Source: Akkermansia muciniphila
Lineage (GTDB): Bacteria > Pseudomonadota > Gammaproteobacteria > Burkholderiales > Burkholderiaceae_C
Direction of reading: 5' to 3'
Length of the DNA stretch: 7,004 nt
Assembly: GCA_943327015.2 (NCBI GenBank)
Contig: CALPVM020000125.1
Coordinates: 1 to 7,004 of the forward strand
A program made the translations under genes and the position numbers. Positions 1 through 6,216 of the stretch are shown here, one piece after another (position 1 is the stretch's first letter; each line of letters opens with the position of its first letter). The notes beneath the pieces are model-generated. The model was not told where the DNA came from. It worked only from the letters and a program-made list of their open reading frames with translations, and made no database searches.

Positions 1-94
1 CATACAAGACGGTTCTTACAAAGTAGATGCCGAGGCGATTGCCGATAAGTTGCTGTCTAATGCGCAGGATATGCTGCCACGTGTCAGTCGTTAA
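1..94 (+). CDS. flgM: Anti-sigma-28 factor FlgM, C-terminal end (partial)
   Basis: This is the last 30 codons of a gene that begins before the window; the reading frame uses codons from position 2 and ends with TAA at 92-94. The visible peptide includes IQDGSYKVDAEAIADKLL, the pattern that closes FlgM proteins (Gly-x-Tyr/Phe-x-Val/Ile-Asp/Asn, then Ile/Val-Ala-Asp-Lys-Leu). FlgM holds the flagellar sigma factor FliA (sigma-28) inactive in the cytoplasm until the hook-basal body is complete and FlgM is exported; its C-terminal half is the sigma-binding part. The next gene is a FlgN-type chaperone 9 bases downstream, the usual partner of flgM, which supports the call. The N-terminal export region and the promoter are outside the window. 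Confidence 0.85.
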   Translation, partial: IQDGSYKVDAEAIADKLLSNAQDMLPRVSR

Positions 95-103
95 TGTAGT
101 TGC

Positions 104-484
104 ATGTCATCGTCACCTCTTGAGCAGTTGATGGAGCGGGTTGAGCAGCAGCTTTTGGTTGTTCGCACCGCTCTGTTGGGCAACGAACCTGCGGTACTGG
201 AAACAAGTACCCAAAATCTCCAGCTGCTGGTGACCGAGTTGTTTCGTTGTTATGAACAAAGCAAAAAAGCGGGTCTATCAACCAAGCACCTCAATCTTCG
301 CATGAAAGAACTATCTGCAGCTCTGACATTGGTGCGTGAAAATTTATTGCGTAAATCTGCTTTTGTGGATCAAGCATTGCAGATTATGTTTCCAGACAAC
401 GCACCCTCAACTTACGCTCACAAAAGCGGGCCGTATGGCTCTGCCATGCGTAAATCTGGAAAATTTGGCGGATATTCTGCCTGA
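104..484 (+). CDS. flgN: Flagellar export chaperone FlgN
   Basis: A 126-residue, mostly helical protein with heptad-like hydrophobic spacing over residues about 5-95, followed by a Gly/Ser/Lys-rich tail. Size, helical character and position directly after flgM fit the FlgN family (PF05130), which binds the hook-filament junction proteins FlgK and FlgL in the cytoplasm and delivers them to the flagellar type III export gate. The tail (TYAHKSGPYG...) resembles the Tyr/Gly-containing ends I recall for betaproteobacterial FlgN, but the family diverges strongly and the call leans on context. The ATG at 104 lies 9 bases after the flgM stop and has no good Shine-Dalgarno, so translation may be coupled to flgM. 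An internal ATG at 131 is an alternative start and is no better supported. Confidence 0.8.
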   Translation: MSSSPLEQLMERVEQQLLVVRTALLGNEPAVLETSTQNLQLLVTELFRCYEQSKKAGLSTKHLNLRMKELSAALTLVRENLLRKSAFVDQALQIMFPDNAPSTYAHKSGPYGSAMRKSGKFGGYSA

Positions 485-495
485 AGTCAGGCTTG

Positions 496-513
496 GGCTA
501 TGGAGTAATAGCC
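496..513 (+). other. Small hairpin in the flgN-aroB gap
   Basis: GGCTAT at 496-501 pairs perfectly with ATAGCC at 508-513 around a six-base loop, GGAGTA. No T-run follows, so it does not look like an intrinsic terminator. The loop carries a GGAG but is too far (30 bases) from the aroB ATG to act as its ordinary ribosome binding site. It could be a processing site or chance; only the pairing itself is seen. Confidence 0.35.
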
Positions 514-535
514 ATCTTGCTCTAAACTTGGCACT

Positions 536-1651
536 ATGCCTACACTTGATACCCAGACTGTTAACATTCCTCTTGATCAGCGCAGTTACGACATAACCAT
601 TGGTAACGGCTTGTTCGACAACCCGTTGACCTATGCGCAATTGCCCTCCGCACGTTGTGCATTTATTGTCAGCAATACCACTGTTGCACCTTTGTACGCT
701 GCGCGCTTGCAGTCTGCGTTACAGGCCAAGTATGCGCAGGTGTATACCGTTATTCTGCCCGATGGTGAAGAATACAAAACTTGGCAAACCCTGAACCTTA
801 TTTTTGATGCGCTGCTAAAACATGGTGCCGACCGTAAAAGTGTGCTGTTCGCCTTGGGCGGCGGCGTGGTTGGCGATATGACTGGTTTTGCGGCCGCCAG
901 TTTTATGCGGGGCGTGCCTTTTGTGCAGGTTCCCACCACCTTGCTCTCACAGGTGGATTCTTCTGTGGGAGGTAAAACCGGCATCAATCACCCTATGGGT
1001 AAAAACATGATTGGTGCTTTTTACCAGCCGTTGCAGGTGGTGTGTGATTTGCAAACTTTGCATACGCTGCCGCAGCGCGAACTCAGTGCCGGCCTTGCTG
1101 AGGTCATTAAATACGGCCCCATTGCCGATATGGCATTTTTTGAGTGGCTGGAAGCGCATATCGATGCCCTGATGGCGCGCGATAGCGCAGCCTTGGCGTA
1201 TGCGGTTAAAAGAAGCTGCGAAATCAAAGCTTGGGTAGTGGGGCAGGATGAGCGTGAATCCGGTTTGCGAGCTATTTTAAATTTTGGTCACACTTTTGGT
1301 CACGCTATCGAGGCGGGGTTGGGCTACGGCGCGTGGTTGCACGGCGAGGCCGTGGGCTGCGGCATGGTGATGGCCGCCCATTTGTCGCTGCAATTAGGGC
1401 GTATTGACCAGACCTTGGTAAGCAGACTGGTGCGTTTAATTCAAAAAGCGGGTTTGCCCACGGTTGCGCCACCGTTGGATAAGGCAGATAGTGCCGGGCG
1501 TTATCTGGAATTGATGCGTGTGGACAAAAAAGCAGAAGCCGGAGCAATACGTTTTGTGCTCATTAACCAGACCGGCGTGGCCGACATGGCTTCTGCCCCC
1601 GATGCATTGGTGCGGCATGTGATTGACCTTTGTAGTCAGGAACTGCATTGA
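536..1651 (+). CDS. aroB: 3-dehydroquinate synthase
   Basis: Full-length 371-residue AroB, second enzyme of the shikimate pathway: converts DAHP to 3-dehydroquinate with release of phosphate, using bound NAD+ and a divalent metal, in the cytoplasm. NAD/substrate motifs are visible as PDGEEYKT (residues 75-82), GGGVVGD (108-114) and DSSVGGKTGINH (141-152). By recalled comparison with E. coli AroB, metal ligands are Glu189 (in AEVIKYG), His252 (in NFGHTFGHAIE) and His269 (in LHGE), with His256 as the second conserved histidine of the GHxxGH motif. Nothing is missing or truncated. The ATG at 536 is the only usable start, because an in-frame stop lies at 509-511 and no other start codon follows it; its Shine-Dalgarno is poor. 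In many betaproteobacteria aroK directly precedes aroB; here a flagellar pair does. The next gene, dgt, overlaps it by 4 bases. Confidence 0.97.
   Translation: MPTLDTQTVNIPLDQRSYDITIGNGLFDNPLTYAQLPSARCAFIVSNTTVAPLYAARLQSALQAKYAQVYTVILPDGEEYKTWQTLNLIFDALLKHGADRKSVLFALGGGVVGDMTGFAAASFMRGVPFVQVPTTLLSQVDSSVGGKTGINHPMGKNMIGAFYQPLQVVCDLQTLHTLPQRELSAGLAEVIKYGPIADMAFFEWLEAHIDALMARDSAALAYAVKRSCEIKAWVVGQDERESGLRAILNFGHTFGHAIEAGLGYGAWLHGEAVGCGMVMAAHLSLQLGRIDQTLVSRLVRLIQKAGLPTVAPPLDKADSAGRYLELMRVDKKAEAGAIRFVLINQTGVADMASAPDALVRHVIDLCSQELH
1637..1642 (+). promoter_or_regulatory. Ribosome binding site deciding the TTG start of dgt
   Basis: CAGGAA within the end of aroB gives an AGGA core at 1638-1641, six bases ahead of the TTG at 1648. 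An in-frame TAG at 1633-1635 rules out any start further upstream, and the next in-frame ATG would remove part of the conserved N-terminus. This makes TTG the supported start. Confidence 0.7.
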
Positions 1652-2823
1652 CACCCGATCTGGCTCCCTATGCCTGCAACCCCGCTGCGTCGCGGGGCAG
1701 GCGTTATGCCGAGCCTAGCGCACCCACGCGCAATGATTTTCAGCGGGACCGGGACCGTATTGTGCATTCCACGGCTTTTCGGCGTTTGGTGTACAAAACC
1801 CAGGTGTTTTTGAACCACGAAGGCGATTTGTTTCGTACCCGTTTAACCCACTCTCTCGAAGTAGCCCAATTGGGGCGCTCGATGGCGCGCTCTTTGGGCT
1901 TGCATGAAGACTTGGTAGAAGCCATAGCGCTGGCGCACGACTTGGGGCATACCCCGTTTGGCCATGCCGGCCAAGATGCTTTGCATGAGTGCATGGCGCC
2001 GTTTGGTGGTTTTGAGCATAACTTGCAAAGTTTGCGTGTGGTAGACCACCTTGAGCACCGTTATCCGGACTTTGATGGCTTAAACCTTACTTTTGAAGCA
2101 CGCGAAGGCATCTTGAAGCACTGCTCACGCACCAATGCTGCTTTGTTAGAAGCCGCTGAATTGCCTTATGCCGATGGTTTGGGTGGGGTAGGGCAGCGGT
2201 TTTTACACCAAACACAGCCTAGTTTAGAGGCACAACTGTGTAATTTGGCCGATGAGATTGCCTACAACGCCCATGATATTGACGATGGTGTGCGCTCAGG
2301 GCTTATCAGCATGGAACAATTGCAGGAAGTGCCCCTGTTCAAGGGCTTTTTGCAGCAAGCATTAGCGGCGCATCCGCACTTGGATCAGCCCGCGCAAGGG
2401 CGGCGTTTGTTGTATGCCACCATTCGCCTGATGCTCAGCCATCAGGTGTATGACGTGATTAACGCCACCCAAAGCGCATTACAGTCAGCCCAGGTAAGTA
2501 ATATTCAGCAGGTTCGTGCAAGTACACCCTTGGTGCTTTTTAGTACAGAAATGCGGGAGCAATCCAAGGTGTTGAAGGTTTTTCTAAAACAAAAACTGTA
2601 CCGCCACGCGCAGGTGGTGCATTCTATGGATATGGCTAAACAAGTTATTCGCGATTTGTTTGCGGTTTACTGCCAAAGCCCGGATGAAATGCACATAACC
2701 GTGTCTGGTGGTGATTTTAGCCATCGGAAAGTGGCTGACTATATTGCGGGTATGACAGACCGCTTTGCAGTACGCGAGCACACCCGTCTTACTGGTTTAA
2801 AACTGTTGCCTTCGGTATCGTAA
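1648..2823 (+). CDS. dgt: Deoxyguanosinetriphosphate triphosphohydrolase-like protein (HD domain)
   Basis: A 391-residue member of the Dgt/dNTPase branch of the HD phosphohydrolase superfamily (COG0232), which removes triphosphate from dNTPs and so tunes the deoxynucleotide pool. The N-terminus contains the family block RNDFQRDRDRIVHSTAFRRL (29-48). The HD metal site is visible: His68 in RTRLTHSLEV, His97-Asp98 in AHDLGHTPFGH, and Asp202 in LADEIAYNAHD. These are intact, so the enzyme should bind metal and be active; exact dNTP preference cannot be read from sequence, and many proteins of this type are named only 'Dgt-like'. Translation starts at TTG, with TTGA shared between this start and the aroB stop, implying translational coupling. 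The aroB-dgt order is one I recall from other betaproteobacteria. Confidence 0.95.
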   Translation: MTPDLAPYACNPAASRGRRYAEPSAPTRNDFQRDRDRIVHSTAFRRLVYKTQVFLNHEGDLFRTRLTHSLEVAQLGRSMARSLGLHEDLVEAIALAHDLGHTPFGHAGQDALHECMAPFGGFEHNLQSLRVVDHLEHRYPDFDGLNLTFEAREGILKHCSRTNAALLEAAELPYADGLGGVGQRFLHQTQPSLEAQLCNLADEIAYNAHDIDDGVRSGLISMEQLQEVPLFKGFLQQALAAHPHLDQPAQGRRLLYATIRLMLSHQVYDVINATQSALQSAQVSNIQQVRASTPLVLFSTEMREQSKVLKVFLKQKLYRHAQVVHSMDMAKQVIRDLFAVYCQSPDEMHITVSGGDFSHRKVADYIAGMTDRFAVREHTRLTGLKLLPSVS

Positions 2824-2843
2824 AATCTAAAAATACCAATATC

Positions 2844-2848
2844 AGGAG
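2844..2848 (+). promoter_or_regulatory. Ribosome binding site for the GTG start at 2856
   Basis: AGGAG, a near-perfect Shine-Dalgarno core, sits seven bases ahead of the GTG at 2856 inside the 32-base gap after dgt. It fixes GTG as the start of the following gene. Confidence 0.75.
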
Positions 2849-2855
2849 AGTTTCC

Positions 2856-3503
2856 GTGAGTTTTTTAAACCAGCTTAAATCACAAGCCAGTGCCTTGCAG
2901 TCTGAAAAAGAGGCAAGCGACTCGCGTTTTCTCTCCAATATCCAAACGACCGAAGCTGCAGCGAAATCAGTAGCGCTGTATCTGAATGAGTTGGCCAAGC
3001 AATTGAATGTTATTGCTCCGCCGGGCCCCAAATTGACCTTGGATGGCAAAACCCCATGGCCCGCCATGAAAATGCTTGATTTTCAATCGGATGCACGTAA
3101 AAAGATGCTGAAAGACCGTGAAGTCTATGACTACATAGGCATGTCCTGGAGCCTGTTGCCTATTTTTGGTAATCCTGTGGGCGGGAGTGTCAGCGCCAAT
3201 TTTCCACCCGATTTGCAGCGTATTGAAGAGCGTTTATCCGCGGGTGGAGTCAAGCATGATCGAATATCAGTGCGCCATCCTGAAAAGAATACCTTGCAGG
3301 CGGTACGGTTTGATTACACTACCCAAGCGCGCGGCCGCGTTACAGCGGTTGCTGACCACGATGCGGCAAAAATAAACTTCAGATTAGCCAATGTTCAGGC
3401 TTTTGGTATTGTCAATGTAAGTTATCCGGTTGAACGTGTAAGCACTACATTATTGGATGAGCTTGCTAAATTGCTGGTGGGACAACCCAGTAAGTTTGTT
3501 TGA
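2856..3503 (+). CDS. Conserved protein of unknown function (215 aa)
   Basis: I do not recognise a characterised family. The protein resembles hypothetical proteins I recall from Comamonadaceae-type genomes that open with MSFLxxLK and contain a WPAM motif. Visible parts: an amphipathic helical N-terminus (residues 1-50, with the charged stretch SEKEASDSRF), a proline-rich link NVIAPPGPKL (51-60), the motif TPWPAMKMLDFQSDARKKML (66-85), a Gly-rich segment GNPVGGSVSANFPPDL (105-120), and an alternating hydrophobic/polar C-terminal half (about 133-195) that looks beta-rich. There is no signal peptide, lipobox or convincing transmembrane helix, so it is probably cytoplasmic. The GTG start has a strong Shine-Dalgarno. 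It lies 32 bases after dgt and 19 bases before the DUF1415 gene, so shared transcription is likely. Function unknown. Confidence 0.88.
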   Translation: MSFLNQLKSQASALQSEKEASDSRFLSNIQTTEAAAKSVALYLNELAKQLNVIAPPGPKLTLDGKTPWPAMKMLDFQSDARKKMLKDREVYDYIGMSWSLLPIFGNPVGGSVSANFPPDLQRIEERLSAGGVKHDRISVRHPEKNTLQAVRFDYTTQARGRVTAVADHDAAKINFRLANVQAFGIVNVSYPVERVSTTLLDELAKLLVGQPSKFV

Positions 3504-3511
3504 ATAGCTGC

Positions 3512-3515
3512 AGGA
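3512..3515 (+). promoter_or_regulatory. Ribosome binding site for the TTG start at 3523
   Basis: AGGA, seven bases ahead of TTG 3523, lies in the 19-base gap after the unknown gene. The first in-frame ATG is at codon 17 and would cut into the helix before the conserved LNLCPFAK motif, so the TTG is preferred. Confidence 0.6.
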
Positions 3516-3522
3516 CTTTGAT

Positions 3523-4104
3523 TTGAACTCTTTAGATCCGGATACTCCATTGGGGTTGGTTGTACGCGATATGCGTCATTGGTTGGAATCAGCAGTCATC
3601 GGACTTAATTTATGCCCTTTTGCCAAGGCTGTACACGTCAAGGGATTGATTCATTATGCGGTGAGTTCTGCACAAAGTCAGGAGCAGTTGCTGCTGGATG
3701 TGCGTATGCAGTGTCTGGCGCTAATTCAAACACCCGTTAAAGAGCGCGAAACCACCTTGCTTATGGCGCCTTGGTGCTTGCATAATTTTTTGGAATTTAA
3801 CGATTTTTTGCAGGAAGTTGATGATTTACTAGTTGAATTAGAACTCGATGGCGAGTTGCAAGTTGCCAGTTTTCATCCCGATTTTCAATTTGCCGGTACA
3901 GTGTGTGAAGATGTCAGCAACTTGACCAACCAAGCGCCTTACCCAACATTGCACTTATTACGTGAAGAAAGCATTGACCGCGCAGTAGAGGCGTTTCCGC
4001 AAGCCGAGAATATTTTTGAAGCCAATATTCACACGGTAGAAGCTTTGGGGCATGCGGGTTGGCAAGCATTAGGTTTTAAGCGCAGTGTCCCGTATGAAAA
4101 ATAA
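3523..4104 (+). CDS. DUF1415 family protein
   Basis: A 193-residue protein with the hallmarks of DUF1415 as I remember the family: a tryptophan followed by VIGLNLCPFAK (residues 25-35), ETTLLMAP (76-83), FNDFLQEVDDLL (92-103), SFHPDFQFAG (116-125) and LHLLREESIDRA (143-154). Length fits a single-domain, full-length member. The family is found mainly in proteobacteria and has no established biochemical role; the fixed Cys31, His118 and the ETT and LREES motifs hint at an enzyme or metal/ligand-binding fold, but that is inference. No signal peptide or membrane segment is seen. It begins at TTG with a clear Shine-Dalgarno and its end overlaps the following methyltransferase gene by 11 or 20 bases, suggesting the two are translated together. 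Confidence 0.92.
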   Translation: MNSLDPDTPLGLVVRDMRHWLESAVIGLNLCPFAKAVHVKGLIHYAVSSAQSQEQLLLDVRMQCLALIQTPVKERETTLLMAPWCLHNFLEFNDFLQEVDDLLVELELDGELQVASFHPDFQFAGTVCEDVSNLTNQAPYPTLHLLREESIDRAVEAFPQAENIFEANIHTVEALGHAGWQALGFKRSVPYEK

Positions 4105-4981
4105 AAAAATCACCTCTGCGGTGGCGGTGTCGGAGTTGCCGCCAGAAATCAGACCAGGGCAGTCGATTGGCTTGCTCAAAGAGTTGCACATTCTGACCCG
4201 TGACGGCAAGTTAAACCAAGACTCCCGGCGTAAATTAAAGCAGGTTTACCACTTATACCAGTTTATTGAGAAAATTTTGTCAGAGCTGAGTGCCTCAGGT
4301 GGCGCCTTAACTTTGGCAGACCATGGAGCGGGTAAATCGTATCTGGGATTTATCGTTTATGACTTGTTTTTTAAGACCTTGCAAACGGGCGCTATCTATG
4401 GCATAGAAACTCGGGCAGAGTTGGTGCAAAAGTCACGAGTGTTGGCTCAGGAACTCGGGTTTAACCGTATGCACTTTCTGAATGTGAGTGTGGTCGACTC
4501 TTTAGCTAGTCCGCTGTTGCCCGCGCAAGTGGATATAGTTACCGCATTGCATGCCTGCGACACCGCGACCGATGATGCCATTGATTTTGCCCTGCAAAAA
4601 AAGGCCAAGGCCTTGGTGCTCGTGCCTTGTTGTCAGGCCGAAGTAGCTAGGAGTTTGGGGCAAAGCAGAGCGCTTGCCTTATCCCGAACGCCTTTGGCTG
4701 AATTATGGCGACACCCATTGCATACCCGGGAACTCGGTAGCCAAATTACCAATGTGCTACGATGTTTGTACTTGGAGGCTTGCGGTTATCAGGTCACCGT
4801 AACTGAGCTTGTGGGTTGGGAGCACAGCATGAAAAATGAATTGATCATTGCGCGTTTTACCGGGCAGCGCAAACGTTCCGCCGCGCAGCGGCTGCATGCC
4901 ATATTGGCTGAATTCGGTTTAAATGATTTACTGCATACGCGGTTTCGGTTGTCTGTAGACAATGCTGCCGACACCGCTTAA
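4085..4981 (+). CDS. Class I SAM-dependent methyltransferase (Methyltransf_32 type)
   Basis: A protein of 298 residues if begun at GTG 4085, or 295 if begun at ATG 4094; neither has a strong Shine-Dalgarno, so the start is uncertain. Residue numbers use the GTG start. SAM-binding motif I is LADHGAGKSYLGF (77-89), followed by an acidic strand end GIETR (106-110). ALHACDTATDDAI (154-166) and PCCQ (181-184) are typical of the Methyltransf_32 group (PF13679), which includes the METTL25-like proteins of eukaryotes. EHSMKNELI (246-254) matches a late EHxxKNxLI pattern I associate with this family. The substrate is not known; the PCC(Q/Y) motif may lie near the active site. It overlaps the DUF1415 gene and precedes a 62-base gap before the lipoprotein gene, so it probably ends the short-spaced gene run. 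The first 25 residues are basic and look poorly conserved. Confidence 0.9.
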   Translation: MSRMKNKKITSAVAVSELPPEIRPGQSIGLLKELHILTRDGKLNQDSRRKLKQVYHLYQFIEKILSELSASGGALTLADHGAGKSYLGFIVYDLFFKTLQTGAIYGIETRAELVQKSRVLAQELGFNRMHFLNVSVVDSLASPLLPAQVDIVTALHACDTATDDAIDFALQKKAKALVLVPCCQAEVARSLGQSRALALSRTPLAELWRHPLHTRELGSQITNVLRCLYLEACGYQVTVTELVGWEHSMKNELIIARFTGQRKRSAAQRLHAILAEFGLNDLLHTRFRLSVDNAADTA

Positions 4982-5033
4982 CGTGTTTAGGCGTTGTACT
5001 GTTTGGGTTTTACATTGCTAGGTTTAATTGTTT

Positions 5034-5037
5034 GGAG
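5034..5037 (+). promoter_or_regulatory. Ribosome binding site of the lipoprotein gene
   Basis: GGAG lies six bases ahead of ATG 5044. It overlaps a TTG at 5032 that is in frame, and so decides in favour of the ATG, which also places the signal peptide directly at the N-terminus. Confidence 0.65.
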
Positions 5038-5043
5038 TTTTAC

Positions 5044-5514
5044 ATGAGAAATTTGGTTCAAATGCTGTTTGTTGCATTGCTGTCGGTGGGATTGGTTGCA
5101 TGCTCTAGCAGCAGTCCGGATGTCATTAAGCGTGATGACGCGCAGCGTATGTCGCGCGTGGAAGATGCCGTTGTTTTATCGGTTCGTCCGGTTATGGTGG
5201 ATGGCAACCAGTCCGGTATTGGTGCTACGGTGGGTGGTGTTGTGGGTGCCGTAGGTGGTTATGCCGGTAGCAGTGTTCAGCGAGAGGGGCAGGTGCTTGG
5301 TATTCTTGCTGGAGTAGCGGGCGCAGCGGCAGGAAATGCCATTGAGCGCATGGCAACCCGCGAAGAAGCGGTCGAAATATTGCTGCAACTTAGCAAGTCC
5401 GGCGAGCGTCGCGTGGTGGTGCAGGCCAAAAGTTCTGAGTCTTTGGTAGCGGGTGACCCGGTTATTATTGTGACTACCGGTAGTAAAGTCCGGGTTTCGC
5501 GCGCGCCCAAATAA
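5044..5514 (+). CDS. SlyB/Pcp-family glycine-zipper outer-membrane lipoprotein
   Basis: 156 residues from ATG 5044. A lipoprotein signal peptide (Arg2, hydrophobic core 4-18) ends in the lipobox LVAC with Cys20 as the lipidated residue, followed by SSSS; Ser at +2 favours outer-membrane sorting in the rule known from enterobacteria. Residues 58-97 form a glycine-zipper region with repeated GxxxG and GxxGG spacing (PF05433-type two-helix segment). The C-terminal part about 108-153 reads as a small beta domain. Recalled E. coli SlyB (155 aa) matches in order and spacing: an NVRPV-like segment (SVRPV here), Gly-rich block, VVQ segment, and a closing Gly-Ser-x-Val-x-Val-Ser. SlyB is a stress-linked outer-membrane lipoprotein. 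The 62-base upstream gap could hold a promoter but I see no convincing one. The RAYT gene follows after 15 bases. Confidence 0.92.
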   Translation: MRNLVQMLFVALLSVGLVACSSSSPDVIKRDDAQRMSRVEDAVVLSVRPVMVDGNQSGIGATVGGVVGAVGGYAGSSVQREGQVLGILAGVAGAAAGNAIERMATREEAVEILLQLSKSGERRVVVQAKSSESLVAGDPVIIVTTGSKVRVSRAPK

Positions 5515-5529
5515 TTCTGGGGTTGGCTT

Positions 5530-6216
5530 GTGGCCCGCTTGCCGCGTCTGACCTTGTCCGGCTATCCGCACCACATCATTCAGCGGGGCAATAACCGACA
5601 GCTTATTTTCATTAACGAGGCAGACTATCATTTTCTGCTTGGTTTGCTCAGCGAGCATGCCCGTCAATTTGATGTGGCAGTGCATGCTTACGTATTAATG
5701 AGTAACCACTTTCATTTGCTGGCAACACCCAACACAGCGCAGGGTCTACCACAGATGATGCAAGCTGTAGGCCGCAAATATGTGCGTTACTTTAACGACA
5801 AATACCAGCGAAGCGGTACTTTGTGGGAAGGGCGCTACAAGTCAGCGTTGATTAACTCAGACCAGTATCTGCTCAGCTGTATGGTTTATTGCGATTTAAA
5901 TCCGGTGCGTGCCGCCATGGTCGCTCAACCAGCCGATTATTCATGGTCAAGCTATTTGCACTATTGTGGTGCCAAAGTTGACCATTTAATTACAGCCCAT
6001 GCATTAATTTGGGAACTTGGCAACACACCATTTGCCCGTGAGGCTGCATATGTCGACATGGTAAAGGCGGGTATATCACCGCTGCAACATACGCAGCTCA
6101 CAGAATCGGCGCTACATGGGTGGGCTCTAGGGGATTCCAATTTTTTGGATGGTCTGCAGGCAAAAACGCAGCGTCGTGTATTGAAATCGAGCGCCGGTAG
6201 ACCTAGAAAAAATTAA
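5530..6216 (+). CDS. REP-associated tyrosine transposase (RAYT, Y1/HUH family)
   Basis: A 228-residue intact Y1_Tnp-type protein related to IS200/IS605 TnpA. The opening MARLPRLTLSGYPHHIIQRGNNRQ region (1-24) is the common start of proteobacterial RAYTs. The HUH metal motif is His60-Phe-His62 in VLMSNHFHLL. The candidate nucleophile is Tyr120 in VYCDLNPVRAAMV, equivalent by recalled alignment to Tyr115 of the E. coli RAYT. The conserved GTLWEGRYKS lies at 96-105, and a basic tail ending GRPRK closes the protein. RAYTs nick single-stranded DNA at palindromic REP-type elements and are usually single copy, non-self-inserting and vertically kept. GTG 5530 is the start, with a weak TGGGG 7 bases upstream; it gives exactly the conserved N-terminus. 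The stop codon lies within the adjoining inverted repeat, tying gene and palindrome together as one module. Confidence 0.93.
   Translation: MARLPRLTLSGYPHHIIQRGNNRQLIFINEADYHFLLGLLSEHARQFDVAVHAYVLMSNHFHLLATPNTAQGLPQMMQAVGRKYVRYFNDKYQRSGTLWEGRYKSALINSDQYLLSCMVYCDLNPVRAAMVAQPADYSWSSYLHYCGAKVDHLITAHALIWELGNTPFAREAAYVDMVKAGISPLQHTQLTESALHGWALGDSNFLDGLQAKTQRRVLKSSAGRPRKN

Noticed and set aside
631..987. A 118-codon minus-strand open frame inside aroB
   Set aside because: It is antisense to strongly conserved AroB motifs with no family features of its own.
3551..3563. Similarity of TGGGGTTGG here to TGGGGTTGG at 5518-5526
   Set aside because: The match is short, one copy is inside DUF1415 coding sequence, and flanks differ; treated as coincidence and not a dispersed repeat.
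4103..4109. Run of seven A residues near the methyltransferase start as a frameshift site
   Set aside because: The frame is open without shifting and the run follows directly from Lys/Asn codons; no stimulatory structure is seen.
5000..5028. Promoter for the lipoprotein gene with TTTAAT at 5023-5028
   Set aside because: The -10 match is good but no acceptable -35 hexamer lies at 16-18 bases upstream, so I did not list it.
5032..5043. TTG 5032 as start of the lipoprotein gene
   Set aside because: The GGAG at 5034-5037 lies inside that extension and is ideally spaced for ATG 5044, which also gives a clean signal peptide.
5176..5685. A 169-codon open frame on the minus strand across the lipoprotein-RAYT junction
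   Set aside because: It lies antisense to two well-supported genes, has no recognisable motif and spans their boundary; it is a shadow of their codon use.
6197..6200. GTAG tetranucleotide as the RAYT cleavage signal known from E. coli REPs
   Set aside because: It lies 10 bases outside the arm within coding sequence, and no matching CTAC sits near the other arm (the nearest is at 6317-6320). A four-base match is easily chance.
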